From Variovorax jilinensis (GTDB lineage Bacteria; Pseudomonadota; Gammaproteobacteria; Burkholderiales; Burkholderiaceae_C), in contig NZ_JASZYQ010000002.1 in assembly GCF_030316885.1 (NCBI RefSeq), positions 752,001-816,000 on the forward strand: a stretch of 64,000 bases of DNA. The letters are read 5' to 3'. The notes under the pieces were generated by a model. The model was not told where the DNA came from. It was given only the letters and a program-made list of their open reading frames with translations, and ran no database searches. This document shows, piece after piece, positions 1 through 7,786 of the stretch (position 1 is its first letter; each line of letters opens with the position of its first letter). A program made the translations under genes and the position numbers.

Positions 1-780
1 GCGGTAGACCAGGATCGTGAGCGCCAGCGCATACAGCACCGCCACCGCGGCCGATTCGGTCGCGGTGAAGACGCCCGACAGGATGCCGCCGAGGATCAGC
101 ACGACGATGAACAGCCCCGGCAGCGCGGCCGCGAAGGAGCGCGCCACGATGTGCCAGCCCGGGAAGGTGCCCGCGGGATAGCCGCGCTTGACCGCCACCA
201 GGTAGGCCGCGGCCAGGTTGCTGAGCGTGAGCACCACCGCCGGCAGCAGCGCCGCGAGGATCAGCGCCGCGATCGACACCTTGCCGCCCGCCGCGAGCGA
301 ATAGATGATCAGGTTGTGGCTGGTCGGCATCAGCGCGCCGACCAGGGCCGCGTGGGTCGTCACGTTGACTGCGTAGTCCGCGTGATAGCCCTCCTTCTTC
401 ATCATCGGGATCATCACGGCGCCCATGGCCGAGACGTCCGCCACGGGCGAGCCCGAGACGCCGCCGAACAGCGTGCAGGCCACCACGTTCGACATGCCGA
501 GGCCGCCGCGCACGTGGCCCACCAGGTTGCGTGCGAAGTCGACGATGCGGTCGGCGATGCCGCCGTACAGCATCAGCTCGCCCGCGAAGATGAAGAACGG
601 GATCGCGAGGAACGAGAAGATGCCCATGCCCGAGGTCATCTGCTGGAAGCCGACTTCCAGTGGCAGGCCTTCGTAGAGCAGGGTGGACAGCGCCGACAGC
701 CCGATCGAGAACGCGACCGGCACCCCCAGCAGCAGGAACACCGTGAAAGAAATGGAAAGAATCAGCAGGGGTACGGTCAT
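1..780 (-). CDS. dctM: TRAP transporter large permease, DctM type (3' end outside window)
   Basis: This is the membrane subunit that carries out substrate translocation in a tripartite ATP-independent periplasmic transporter. The 260 visible codons begin with a hydrophobic helix and continue as alternating hydrophobic segments. Family-typical stretches include IPFFIFAGELM (about residues 57-67) and FGGVSGSPVADVSAMG (about 100-115). Family members are about 425 residues, so the C-terminal part lies beyond the window start. The ATG overlaps the dctQ stop (ATGA), which implies translational coupling. It is last in the visible udh - lactonase - dctP - dctQ - dctM operon, so hexuronates or aldarates are the likely substrates. 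The substrate is inferred from context only. Confidence 0.93.
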   Translation of the reverse strand, partial: MTVPLLILSISFTVFLLLGVPVAFSIGLSALSTLLYEGLPLEVGFQQMTSGMGIFSFLAIPFFIFAGELMLYGGIADRIVDFARNLVGHVRGGLGMSNVVACTLFGGVSGSPVADVSAMGAVMIPMMKKEGYHADYAVNVTTHAALVGALMPTSHNLIIYSLAAGGKVSIAALILAALLPAVVLTLSNLAAAYLVAVKRGYPAGTFPGWHIVARSFAAALPGLFIVVLILGGILSGVFTATESAAVAVLYALALTILVYR

Positions 781-1271
781 CACTGGCCCCACGCAGGTTC
801 GACTTCGCGGCCACGGGCCAGCGCGATGATGTGCTCGATCGAGAACATCACGATGAGCACGCCCGACACAGCGGCCGGCACGTATTTCCAGCCTTCCGAG
901 ATCCACAGCGTGGGCAGGCGGTAGTCCCAGACCGATTCGGCCAGGGAGGCGCAGTTCCACGCCATCGCGGCGCCGAACAGCAGGATCAGGAAATGGATCA
1001 GGTATTCCATCTTGAGGCGCAGCCAGTCAGGTGCCAGCACGAGGAAGGACTCGAGACCGATGTGGCCCGCATCGCGCACGCCGACCGCGACGCCGAGCAT
1101 CGTGACGTAGAGCACCAGAAGCAGCGCCAGGCTCTCGGCCCAGGTCGGGGTGTTGTTGAGGACGTAGCGGCCGAACACCTGCCAGCTCACGGCCGCGACC
1201 ACCGCGACCAGACCGAAGATGCCCAGCCACATGCAGGCGCGAGCCAGCCGGCGGCAGATATTGGTGTACAT
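780..1271 (-). CDS. dctQ: TRAP transporter small permease, DctQ type
   Basis: This is the small membrane subunit of the TRAP transporter. The 163 residues show four hydrophobic segments (near 18-38, 50-68, 88-110 and 130-150), the normal topology and length for DctQ. The motif SWQVFGRYVLNNTPTWAESL (about 29-48) is characteristic of the family. It sits between the binding protein gene dctP (70 bases upstream) and dctM, whose start overlaps its stop. It should associate with DctM in the inner membrane. The call is secure at family level; substrate specificity cannot be read from this subunit. Confidence 0.93.
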   Translation of the reverse strand: MYTNICRRLARACMWLGIFGLVAVVAAVSWQVFGRYVLNNTPTWAESLALLLVLYVTMLGVAVGVRDAGHIGLESFLVLAPDWLRLKMEYLIHFLILLFGAAMAWNCASLAESVWDYRLPTLWISEGWKYVPAAVSGVLIVMFSIEHIIALARGREVEPAWGQ

Positions 1272-1341
1272 GTCTTGCGTTTCCAGGGGCTCGGCCGCGA
1301 CGCGCGCCCGGGCGCGTCGCGGTCCGAGCCCCGGCGGAGAG

Positions 1342-2313
1342 TTACTTGGTTTCCTGCACCCGCTTGACCAGGTCCTTCAGCTTGGGGTCGACGATGAACT
1401 TGTCGTAGACCGGCTTCATCGCGGCCTGGAACGGGGCCTTGTCGATATCGATGATCTCGGCGCCGCCGGCCTTCACGGTGGCGAGCGACTTCACCTCGCG
1501 CTCGGCCCACTGCTTGCGCATGAAGGGCACCGATTCCTTGGCGGCCTGGCGCAGCCAGCCCTGCTCCTGCGGCGTCAGCTTGTCCCACGCGCGCTTGGAG
1601 AACAGCAGCATCTCGGGGGCCATCGAGTGCTCGGTCTTGGTGTAGTACTTGGCGACCTCGAAGGCGCGCGAGCTCTCGTAGGTGGGGTAGTTGTTCTCGG
1701 CCGCGTCGATCAGGCCGGTCTTCAGGCCGGTGTAGACCTCGCCCATGGGCATCGGCGTGGCGTTGGCGCCCATCGCCTCGAGCATCGCGACCCACAGGTC
1801 GGACTGCTGCACGCGGACCTTCTGGCCCTTCATGTCGGCAAAGCTGCGCACCGGCTTCTTGGCCGTGAACATCGAGCGTGCGCCGCTGTCGTAGTAGGCC
1901 AGGCCGATGAAGCCCTGCTTCTCGCAGGATTTCAGGATCTCCTCGCCGATCGGGCCGTCCAGCACCTTGTGCAGGTGGTCCACCGAGCGGAACAGGAAGG
2001 GCATGGTCGGCACCTGCGTCTCGGGGCAGATGTTGTTCATCGGCGCGATGTTCACGCGCACCATCTGCAGCGCGCCGATCTTGGCCTGCTCGATGGTGTC
2101 CTTCTCGCTGCCGAGGGCGCTGTTGTTGAAGACCTTGATCGTGTCCTTGCCGCCCGAGAGCTCCTTGAGCCGCTCGCCCATGAACTTGACGGCGGTCACG
2201 GTCGGGTAGTCGTCGGGGTGGATGTCGGCCGACCGGAATTCGGTGGCCTGGGCGGCCATCGCGGTCATGCCGGCCGCGATGGCGACGATGAGTGCGTGCT
2301 TGTTGAACTTCAT
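1342..2313 (-). CDS. dctP: TRAP transporter substrate-binding protein, DctP type
   Basis: This is the periplasmic solute receptor of the TRAP system (323 residues). An N-terminal signal peptide ends near AAQA-TEF (about residue 23). The body has the DctP fold signature: [29 protein letters not shown], a conserved region around [13 protein letters not shown] with the carboxylate-binding arginine, and [13 protein letters not shown]. The ATG at 2313 is chosen because an AGAGGAAG ribosome site precedes it and the signal peptide starts there; a longer in-frame extension upstream overlaps the lactonase gene. Context points to hexuronate or aldarate as ligand, since SBPs of this branch occur with uronate dehydrogenase. 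That is inference. Confidence 0.93.
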   Translation of the reverse strand: MKFNKHALIVAIAAGMTAMAAQATEFRSADIHPDDYPTVTAVKFMGERLKELSGGKDTIKVFNNSALGSEKDTIEQAKIGALQMVRVNIAPMNNICPETQVPTMPFLFRSVDHLHKVLDGPIGEEILKSCEKQGFIGLAYYDSGARSMFTAKKPVRSFADMKGQKVRVQQSDLWVAMLEAMGANATPMPMGEVYTGLKTGLIDAAENNYPTYESSRAFEVAKYYTKTEHSMAPEMLLFSKRAWDKLTPQEQGWLRQAAKESVPFMRKQWAEREVKSLATVKAGGAEIIDIDKAPFQAAMKPVYDKFIVDPKLKDLVKRVQETK

Positions 2314-2359
2314 TTGTCTTCCTCTTGCTGGTGGTTGTCGTGAAATCTTGTGGAGCCGG

Positions 2360-3250
2360 TCAGCTGCCGAAGGCCGGCTCGGGGAGGCCCTGCGTGCCGG
2401 GACGCAGCGCGAAGAGGCCGCCCGCGAGCGGCTGGTCCGACAGGTCGCCGCCGGGGCGGATCGAGGTGACGAACAGGGTGTCGAGCTTGGGGCCGCCGAA
2501 GGCGCACATCGCGGGCTTCTTGACCGGCACCGCGAGCGAGCGGTCGAGCCGTCCGTCGGGCGTGAAGCGGTGCACCAGGCCGGCGTCGTTGCCGCAGATC
2601 CAGTAGCAGCCGTCGGCATCGATCGCCGCGCCGTCGGGACGGCCGGGCAGCGGATTCATGTCGACGAACACGCGGCGGCGCGAGGGCGTGCCGGTTGCGG
2701 TGTCGTAGTCGAGGGCCCAGACGGTCTGCACGCTCGGGTGCGAGTCCGAGAGGTACATCGTGCGACCGTCGGGGCTGAAGGCCAGGCCGTTGGGAACGAT
2801 CAGGTCGTCGAGCTGCAGCTTCGGCGCGTCGGCGCCCTTGTCATGGCGATAGAGCCGGCCGACGCGTGCACCGGCCGCCATGTCGAGCAGCATGGTGCCA
2901 GCCCAGAACCGGCCTTGGCGGTCGCAGCGGCCGTCGTTGAAGCGCATGCCGGGCCGCGCGTGCGCCACTTCGGCCAGGCGTGTGGCGGTCAGGCGGCCGT
3001 CGGCCTGCGGCGCGATCGAGAACAGGCCGCTTTCCATGCCGGCGATCCAGGCGCCGGGGAGATCGGCGCGCGGCGCGATGCAGGCGGGCATCTCTTCGCT
3101 GGCCCATTGCGCGTGGCCGTCGGCCGACCAGCGGTGCAGCGCCCGCCCCGGGATGTCGACCCAGTAGAGAGCCTGCTCGGCGATCGACCAGACAGGGCTC
3201 TCGCCCGTGCCGCAGCGCGCATCGACCACGAGTTCGGCCTGGCTCGTCAT
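2360..3250 (-). CDS. SMP-30/gluconolactonase/LRE family sugar lactonase
   Basis: This 296-residue six-bladed beta-propeller metalloenzyme hydrolyses sugar-acid lactones. Family marks are the N-terminal [20 protein letters not shown] with the metal-binding Glu (about 13-32), [18 protein letters not shown] (about 100-117), the metal-site Asn in [20 protein letters not shown] (about 145-164) and the metal-site Asp in [13 protein letters not shown] (about 200-212). It lies 5 bases downstream of the uronate dehydrogenase gene, whose product is an aldaro-lactone. The likely role is opening galactaro- or glucaro-lactone to galactarate or glucarate. The ATG at 3250 follows the udh stop closely; a much longer frame running through udh is rejected. 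Confidence 0.9.
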   Translation of the reverse strand: MTSQAELVVDARCGTGESPVWSIAEQALYWVDIPGRALHRWSADGHAQWASEEMPACIAPRADLPGAWIAGMESGLFSIAPQADGRLTATRLAEVAHARPGMRFNDGRCDRQGRFWAGTMLLDMAAGARVGRLYRHDKGADAPKLQLDDLIVPNGLAFSPDGRTMYLSDSHPSVQTVWALDYDTATGTPSRRRVFVDMNPLPGRPDGAAIDADGCYWICGNDAGLVHRFTPDGRLDRSLAVPVKKPAMCAFGGPKLDTLFVTSIRPGGDLSDQPLAGGLFALRPGTQGLPEPAFGS

Positions 3251-3255
3251 GGCGG

Positions 3256-4095
3256 TCAGTCTCCGAACGGGCCCTGCGCGGTGAACGCGCCGCCCTGGTA
3301 GATCGCGTTCGGGTCGGTGGGCGCCACCGGCGGCTGTGCCTCCACCTTGGCGCGGAACACTTCCGAGCCGTCCTGCGGCACGAAGCCCAGGTGAGCGGCA
3401 GCCTCGTTGTCCCACCAGAGGTCGCGGTTGGCCGACATGCCGTACACCACCGTATGGCCGACGCCGGGCGTGAAGAGCGATTTCTGGATCAGCGTCGTGA
3501 GGTCGCGAAAGCTGAGCCAGGTGCTCATCATGCGGCGGTTCAGCGGCTCGGGAAACGAGGAGCCGATGCGGATGCTCACGGTCTCGATGCCCCAGCGATC
3601 GAAGTAGAACTGGGCCACGTCCTCGCCGAAGGACTTCGACAGGCCGTAGTAGCCGTCCGGACGGCGCTTGACGCCGGCGTCGAGGTGCTCGGTCTGCTTG
3701 TAGAAGCCGATCACGTGGTTGGAGCTCGCGAACACCACGCGCTTGACGCCATGCCGGCGCGCCGCCTCGTAGACGTGGAACACGCCCTTGATGTTGGCCT
3801 CGAGGATTTCCTCGAACGGCCGTTCGACCGACACGCCGCCGAGGTGCACGATCGCGTCGCAGCCGGCCACCAGGGCATCCACCGCCTGCTTGTCCGAGAG
3901 ATCGCAAGGCACCACTTCCTCGTGCGTCCCGGCGGCCGGGGTGAGCGGCGTGATGTCGGAGACTCGCAGCACGTCTGCGAAGGGACGCAGGCTGTCGCGC
4001 AGCACCTTGCCGAGGCCGCCGGCGGCGCCGGTCAGAAGAAGCCGGCCGAGCCGCGGCGCGGTGGGGGAGGAGGAAGGGGCGGAGGGAACGCTCAT
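3256..4095 (-). CDS. udh: Uronate dehydrogenase-like NAD-dependent epimerase/dehydratase family protein
   Basis: The 279 residues form a short extended-SDR enzyme. The NAD-binding glycine motif TGAAGGLG is at about 22-29, and the catalytic YxxxK pair is Y150/K154 in YYGLSKS. A conserved SSNHVIGFY segment (about 124-132) and SIRIGSSFPEP follow. Length and motifs match bacterial uronate dehydrogenase (EC 1.1.1.203), which oxidises galacturonate or glucuronate to the aldaro-lactone with NAD. The neighbours (lactonase, TRAP transporter, kdgD and an alpha-ketoglutarate semialdehyde dehydrogenase) complete the expected pathway, which raises confidence above a bare family call. It is the first gene of a leftward operon, divergent from the GntR regulator. 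A generic sugar epimerase is the alternative. Confidence 0.85.
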   Translation of the reverse strand: MSVPSAPSSSPTAPRLGRLLLTGAAGGLGKVLRDSLRPFADVLRVSDITPLTPAAGTHEEVVPCDLSDKQAVDALVAGCDAIVHLGGVSVERPFEEILEANIKGVFHVYEAARRHGVKRVVFASSNHVIGFYKQTEHLDAGVKRRPDGYYGLSKSFGEDVAQFYFDRWGIETVSIRIGSSFPEPLNRRMMSTWLSFRDLTTLIQKSLFTPGVGHTVVYGMSANRDLWWDNEAAAHLGFVPQDGSEVFRAKVEAQPPVAPTDPNAIYQGGAFTAQGPFGD

Positions 4096-4122
4096 TTGTC
4101 TCTGTGGTGTTGTAAGTTATCG

Positions 4123-4135
4123 GTTGTCGTACAAC
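4123..4135. promoter_or_regulatory. Putative GntR-family operator in the udh/gntR divergent region
   Basis: GTTGTCGTACAAC is a 13-base inverted repeat with perfect arms GTTGT/ACAAC around a 3-base centre. It sits between the divergent udh operon and the gntR gene. FCD-type GntR regulators commonly bind short TTGT-n-ACAA palindromes. A copy matching 11 of 13 bases (in inverse orientation) lies at 5013-5025 upstream of the next operon. Binding is inferred. Confidence 0.6.
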
Positions 4136-4152
4136 GTCGCGGCGATTATCAT
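4125..4152 (+). promoter_or_regulatory. Candidate promoter of the gntR gene
   Basis: TTGTCG and TATCAT hexamers with a 16-base spacer overlap the putative operator, as expected for an autorepressed gene. The predicted start of transcription falls on or next to the ATG at 4159, so the message could be leaderless. The hexamers are imperfect matches to the sigma-70 consensus. Confidence 0.35.
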
Positions 4153-4158
4153 CATGCG

Positions 4159-4974
4159 ATGTCGAACCTGTCAACGGGGTCTACCTCCAGCGCCGAAACG
4201 GCGGCCGTCAGTGCGCCGCCGCCGCGGCGGCGGGTGCGCGGCCTGGCGCACGGCCTGGTCGACGACCTGGGCGAGAAGATCCGCAGCCAGCAGCTGCGAC
4301 CGGGCGACAAGCTGCCGACCGAGTCGGCCATCATGCAGACCTACGGCGTCAGCCGCACCGTGGTGCGCGAGGCGCTGTCCCGGCTGCAGGCCGGCGGGCT
4401 GGTCGAGACCCACCACGGCATCGGCACCTTCGTGCTGCAGCCGCGCGCCGCCGGCATGTTCCGGCTCGAGGCCTCGGACATCGCGACCTCGGTCGACGTG
4501 CTCGCGGTGCTCGAGCTGCGCATCAGCCTCGAGACCGAGTCGGCCGGCCTTGCCGCCACCCGCCGTACAGAAGAGCAACTGGCCGCGCTGCGCCTTGCGC
4601 TGGACGACTTCGAGCACAACGTGACGGTGGCCGGCGACACCGTGGCGCCGGACTTCCGCTTCCACCTGCAGATCGCGCAGGCCACGGGAAATCCCTACTT
4701 CGCGGACATCATGAGCCACCTCGGCACCACGATCATTCCGCGCACGCGCATCACCGCGATCCGCAACCACGACCGCCGCGGCGAATACCTGAGCCGCGTG
4801 AACCGCGAGCACGAGGAAATCTACGCCGCGATCGCGCGCCGCGACCCCGAGTCGGCGCGCGCGGCGATGCGCATCCACCTCACCAACAGCCGCGAGCGGC
4901 TGCGCATCGCGCAGGAAGCGGCGCGCATTGATGCCGAGCAGGCTGCGGTCGGCGCTGGCGTGACGACGCCCTGA
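4159..4974 (+). CDS. GntR/FadR-family (FCD domain) transcriptional regulator of the uronate locus
   Basis: This 271-residue regulator has an N-terminal winged helix (about 28-95), seen in LGEKIRSQQLRPGDKLPTES and GVSRTVVREALSRLQAGGLV. It is followed by an FCD ligand-binding domain (about 110-250). Metal/ligand residues of FCD proteins appear in DFRFHLQIAQATGNPYF and in the histidines of NREHEEIYAAI and AMRIHLTN. It is transcribed away from the udh operon and towards the Bug/kdgD genes, between two similar palindromes. It is therefore probably the local repressor, relieved by a uronate or aldarate. The start at 4159 has no visible Shine-Dalgarno site; frames extending further upstream run antisense through udh and are rejected. 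Confidence 0.9.
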   Translation: MSNLSTGSTSSAETAAVSAPPPRRRVRGLAHGLVDDLGEKIRSQQLRPGDKLPTESAIMQTYGVSRTVVREALSRLQAGGLVETHHGIGTFVLQPRAAGMFRLEASDIATSVDVLAVLELRISLETESAGLAATRRTEEQLAALRLALDDFEHNVTVAGDTVAPDFRFHLQIAQATGNPYFADIMSHLGTTIIPRTRITAIRNHDRRGEYLSRVNREHEEIYAAIARRDPESARAAMRIHLTNSRERLRIAQEAARIDAEQAAVGAGVTTP

Positions 4975-5002
4975 TCTTCTTGCGGGTCAATGCTGGACAT
5001 CG

Positions 5003-5026
5003 AGTCATCTGAGTTGTACGATGACT
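5003..5026. promoter_or_regulatory. Putative second GntR operator upstream of the Bug/kdgD genes
   Basis: Two features overlap here. GTTGTACGATGAC (5013-5025) matches the reverse complement of the udh/gntR operator at 11 of 13 positions. A perfect inverted repeat AGTCATC...GATGACT has arms at 5003-5009 and 5020-5026. The site is about 50 bases before the ATG of the binding-protein gene. Co-regulation with the udh operon is inferred. Confidence 0.45.
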
Positions 5027-5076
5027 GACGACATCGCAGGCAAGCGATACGGATCAACCAACGACCTGGAGACAAC

Positions 5077-6051
5077 ATGACCCTGAATCGTCGCAACCTC
5101 GTTCTGGGCGCCCTGGGCGGCAGCCTGCTCGCCGCCGGTGCCGTCCAGGCAGCCGATGCCTGGCCCTCGAAGCCGATCCGCATCGTCGTACCCTATCCGC
5201 CCGGCGGGTCGTCGGACATCATCGCACGCTCGATCAGCCAGCCCCTGTCGGAGGCGCTCAAGCAGACCGTGATCGTCGAGAACCGCGCCGGTGCGAACGG
5301 CAACCTCGGCGCCGACCTGGTGTCCAAGGCCCAGCCCGACGGCTACACGCTGCTGCTGTGCGATGTCGGCGCGCTCGCGATCAGCCCGTCGGTCTACACC
5401 AAGCTCTCGTTCGATCCCGCCAAGGACCTGCGCGGCGTCACGATGCTGGCCTATTCGCCGCACCTGCTGGTGGTGCATCCCTCGGTGCCTGCCAACAACC
5501 TGAAGGAACTGGTCGCGCTGTCGAAGAAGTCCGACCTCAATTTCGCGGTCACGGCCACCGGCAGCGCACCACACCTGGCCGGCGTCGCGCTCGAGCGCGC
5601 GAGCGGCGCCAAATGGGTCTACGTGCCCTACAAGGGCGGCGTGCAGGCAGTGCAGGACACCGTCGCGGGCCAGACCCAGGTGCTCATGAACGGCATGCTG
5701 GCCACGCTGCCGCACGTGCAGAGCGGCAAGCTCAAGGTTCTGGGCGTGTCGAAGGGCACGCGCATGCCGCTTATCGGCGACGTGCCGACCATCGCCGAGC
5801 AGGGCGTGCCGGGCTTCGAATCGGGCACCTGGCAGGGCGTGCTGGTGCCGCGCGGCACGCCGGAGGCCGTGGTGCAGCGCCTCAACAAGGAATTGATTTC
5901 GATCATCCGTTCGGCCGACATCCGCTCGCGGCTGGCCGGACAGGGTGCCGAGGTCGTGACCATGACCCCGGTCGAGCAGGACCAGTTTTTCGACAAGGAA
6001 CGCGCACGCTGGGCGAAGGTCGTCAACGCGGCCCAGATCAAGCTCGACTGA
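5077..6051 (+). CDS. Tripartite tricarboxylate transporter (Bug family) substrate-binding protein
   Basis: This is a 324-residue periplasmic binding protein of the Bug/TctC family. An export signal with an NRRNLVLGA twin-arginine-like start is cleaved near VQA-ADAWP (about 26). Family motifs are WPSKPIRIVVPYPPGGSSD (29-47), VENRAGANGNLGADLVSKA, QPDGYTLLL and KWVYVPYKGG. No tctA/tctB membrane genes are next to it, which is normal for the many orphan Bug proteins of this bacterial family. A GGAG site precedes the ATG. The position between the GntR regulator and kdgD suggests a sugar acid such as galactarate or glucarate as ligand. That assignment is contextual. Confidence 0.9.
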   Translation: MTLNRRNLVLGALGGSLLAAGAVQAADAWPSKPIRIVVPYPPGGSSDIIARSISQPLSEALKQTVIVENRAGANGNLGADLVSKAQPDGYTLLLCDVGALAISPSVYTKLSFDPAKDLRGVTMLAYSPHLLVVHPSVPANNLKELVALSKKSDLNFAVTATGSAPHLAGVALERASGAKWVYVPYKGGVQAVQDTVAGQTQVLMNGMLATLPHVQSGKLKVLGVSKGTRMPLIGDVPTIAEQGVPGFESGTWQGVLVPRGTPEAVVQRLNKELISIIRSADIRSRLAGQGAEVVTMTPVEQDQFFDKERARWAKVVNAAQIKLD

Positions 6052-6052
6052 A

Positions 6053-6254
6053 TGGCCCCCACGCTCCCTCACTGTGTGTGGTCGCTGCCCCCCGAGGGGG
6101 CCGCAGGCCGCCTTGGGGCGGCCCGGCGCCGGCTTTGGCCCCCACGCTCCCTCACTGTGTGTGGTCGCTGCCCCCCGAGGGGGCCGCAGGCCGGCTTGGG
6201 GCGGCCCGGCGCCGGCCTTGGCCCCCACGCTCCCTCACTGCGTGTGGTTGCTGA
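6053..6254. repeat. Tandem G/C-rich intergenic repeat, 83-bp period
   Basis: Units starting at 6053, 6136 and 6219 begin with TGGCCCCCACGCTCCCTCAC. The first two are almost identical over 83 bases; the third is cut after about 36 bases and carries substitutions. Each full unit holds the hairpin-forming CCCCCCGAGGGGGC and a CGGCCCGGCGCCGG segment. It fills the gap between the Bug gene and kdgD. A related sequence occurs at 23731-23815. Confidence 0.9.
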
Positions 6255-6308
6255 CCCGAGCCTGGTTCCCGTCTCATCCTTCTTCTCTCAACCCAACCCG
6301 TTCTTCAC

Positions 6309-7220
6309 ATGACCCCCCAAGAACTCAAGACCATCATGGGCTCCGGCCTGCTGTCCTTTCCGCTGACCGACTTCGACGCCAACGGCGACTTCGACAAGAA
6401 GAGCTACGAGAAGCGCCTCGAATGGCTGGCGCCCTACGGCGCGAGCGCGCTGTTCGCGGCCGGCGGCACCGGCGAATTCTTCTCGCTGACCGGCGACGAA
6501 TACCCCGGCATCATCCAGGCCGCGGTCGACACCTGCCGCGGCGTGGTGCCGATCATCGCGGGCGCGGGCGGCCCGACGCGATTCGCGATCCAGTGCGCGC
6601 AGGCCGCGGAAAAGGCCGGCGCGCACGGCGTGCTGCTGCTGCCGCACTACCTCACCGAAGCCGGCCAGGAAGGCCTGGCAGCGCATGTCGAGGCGGTCTG
6701 CAAGAGCGTGAAGTTCGGCGTCATCGTCTACAACCGCGGCCAGAGCAAGCTCTACCCGTCCACGCTCGAGAAGCTGGCCGAGCGCTGCCCGAACCTGGTG
6801 GGCTTCAAGGACGGCATCGGCGACATCGAACTCATGAGCGCGATCCACCTGCGCATGGGCGATCGCTTCGCCTACCTGGGTGGCCTGCCGACCGCGGAGG
6901 TCTATGCCGCGGCCTACAAGGCGCTCGGCACGCCCGTGTATTCGTCGGCGGTGTTCAACTTCATCCCGAAGACCGCAATGGACTTCTATCACGCGGTGGC
7001 CAAGGACGACATGGCGACCCAGCATCGGCTGCTGAAGGACTTCTTCATGCCCTACCTCGCGATCCGCAACCAGGGCCAGGGCTACGCCGTGAGCATCGTG
7101 AAGGCCGGCGCGAAGATCGTCGGCCACGACGCCGGACCGGTGCGCACGCCCCTCACGGAACTCAAGCCCGACCAGTACCAGGCGCTGGCGGCGCTGATCG
7201 ACAAGCTCGGCCCGCAGTAA
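6309..7220 (+). CDS. kdgD: 5-dehydro-4-deoxyglucarate dehydratase
   Basis: This DapA/NAL-superfamily TIM-barrel enzyme (303 residues, EC 4.2.1.41) dehydrates and decarboxylates 5-keto-4-deoxyglucarate to 2,5-dioxopentanoate. The Schiff-base lysine is K167 in [10 protein letters not shown], the proton-relay tyrosine lies in VIVYNRG (about 138-144), and the pyruvate-binding [12 protein letters not shown] loop is at about 50-61. The N-terminal [13 protein letters not shown] is characteristic of KDG dehydratases rather than DapA. The ATG is the first one giving this N-terminus; no clear ribosome site is seen. It acts with the dehydrogenase at 7787 to feed 2-oxoglutarate into the TCA cycle. Confidence 0.93.
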   Translation: MTPQELKTIMGSGLLSFPLTDFDANGDFDKKSYEKRLEWLAPYGASALFAAGGTGEFFSLTGDEYPGIIQAAVDTCRGVVPIIAGAGGPTRFAIQCAQAAEKAGAHGVLLLPHYLTEAGQEGLAAHVEAVCKSVKFGVIVYNRGQSKLYPSTLEKLAERCPNLVGFKDGIGDIELMSAIHLRMGDRFAYLGGLPTAEVYAAAYKALGTPVYSSAVFNFIPKTAMDFYHAVAKDDMATQHRLLKDFFMPYLAIRNQGQGYAVSIVKAGAKIVGHDAGPVRTPLTELKPDQYQALAALIDKLGPQ

Positions 7221-7301
7221 GGCAGCGCGCGCGGGCCGCTGCGGCGCCGTGCCCGACCGGATTCATGCATGCATTCATTCACAACAACAGGAGACAAGCA
7301 C

Positions 7302-7754
7302 ATGCTCAAGAAACTGATCCTCATCGCCGCCGTGACCGTGGCCTTTGCCGGCTGCACCACGATGCGCGGCAACGATGCTGCCAAGGCGCCCGCGGTCGCG
7401 GCTGCAGCCGAGAAGCTGCGCGTCGCGATGATCGACCCGACGCCCGCCGCGCTCAATGCGCTGGTGGCCGATGACCTGAGCTACGGCCATTCGGGCGGCA
7501 AGGTCGACACCAAGGCCAGCTTCATCAGCGACCTGATGGACGGCAAGTCGGACTTCGTGACCATCGCGATCACCGAGCAGACCATCAAGGTCGTCGACAA
7601 CGTCGCGATCGTGCGCCACACGCTCACGGCCGACACCAACGATTCGGGCAAGCCCGGCAAGGTCAGCATCAAGATCCTCGGTGTCTGGCAGCAGCAGGGC
7701 CCGGGCGGCGACTGGAAGCTGATCGCGCGCCAGGCCGTGCGTCCGCCGCAATAA
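7302..7754 (+). CDS. Small NTF2-like (SnoaL/DUF4440-type) lipoprotein
   Basis: The 150-residue product has a lipoprotein signal: a positively charged MLKK start, a hydrophobic core and an AFAGC lipobox with Cys at about 17. The mature part resembles the NTF2-like/DUF4440 fold (LRVAMIDPTPAALNALVADDLSYGHSGGKVDTKASFIS, read in pieces, then a beta-rich C-terminus ending in WKLIARQAVRPPQ). Such domains often bind small ligands, but no function is assigned. The ATG at 7302 is chosen because an AGGAG site lies 9 bases upstream; an in-frame ATG at 7269 lacks one. Its place between two enzymes of uronate breakdown is unexplained. Confidence 0.8.
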   Translation: MLKKLILIAAVTVAFAGCTTMRGNDAAKAPAVAAAAEKLRVAMIDPTPAALNALVADDLSYGHSGGKVDTKASFISDLMDGKSDFVTIAITEQTIKVVDNVAIVRHTLTADTNDSGKPGKVSIKILGVWQQQGPGGDWKLIARQAVRPPQ

Positions 7755-7786
7755 CTTCCTTCTTCGATACCCCAGGATTGCCACCC

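Noticed and set aside
2980..4158. A long N-terminal extension of the GntR regulator
   Set aside because: It would run antisense through udh and lacks any family features; the winged-helix protein fits from 4159.
6053..6254. CRISPR-like array
   Set aside because: The copies are directly adjacent with no spacers, only about two and a half units are present and no cas genes are seen.
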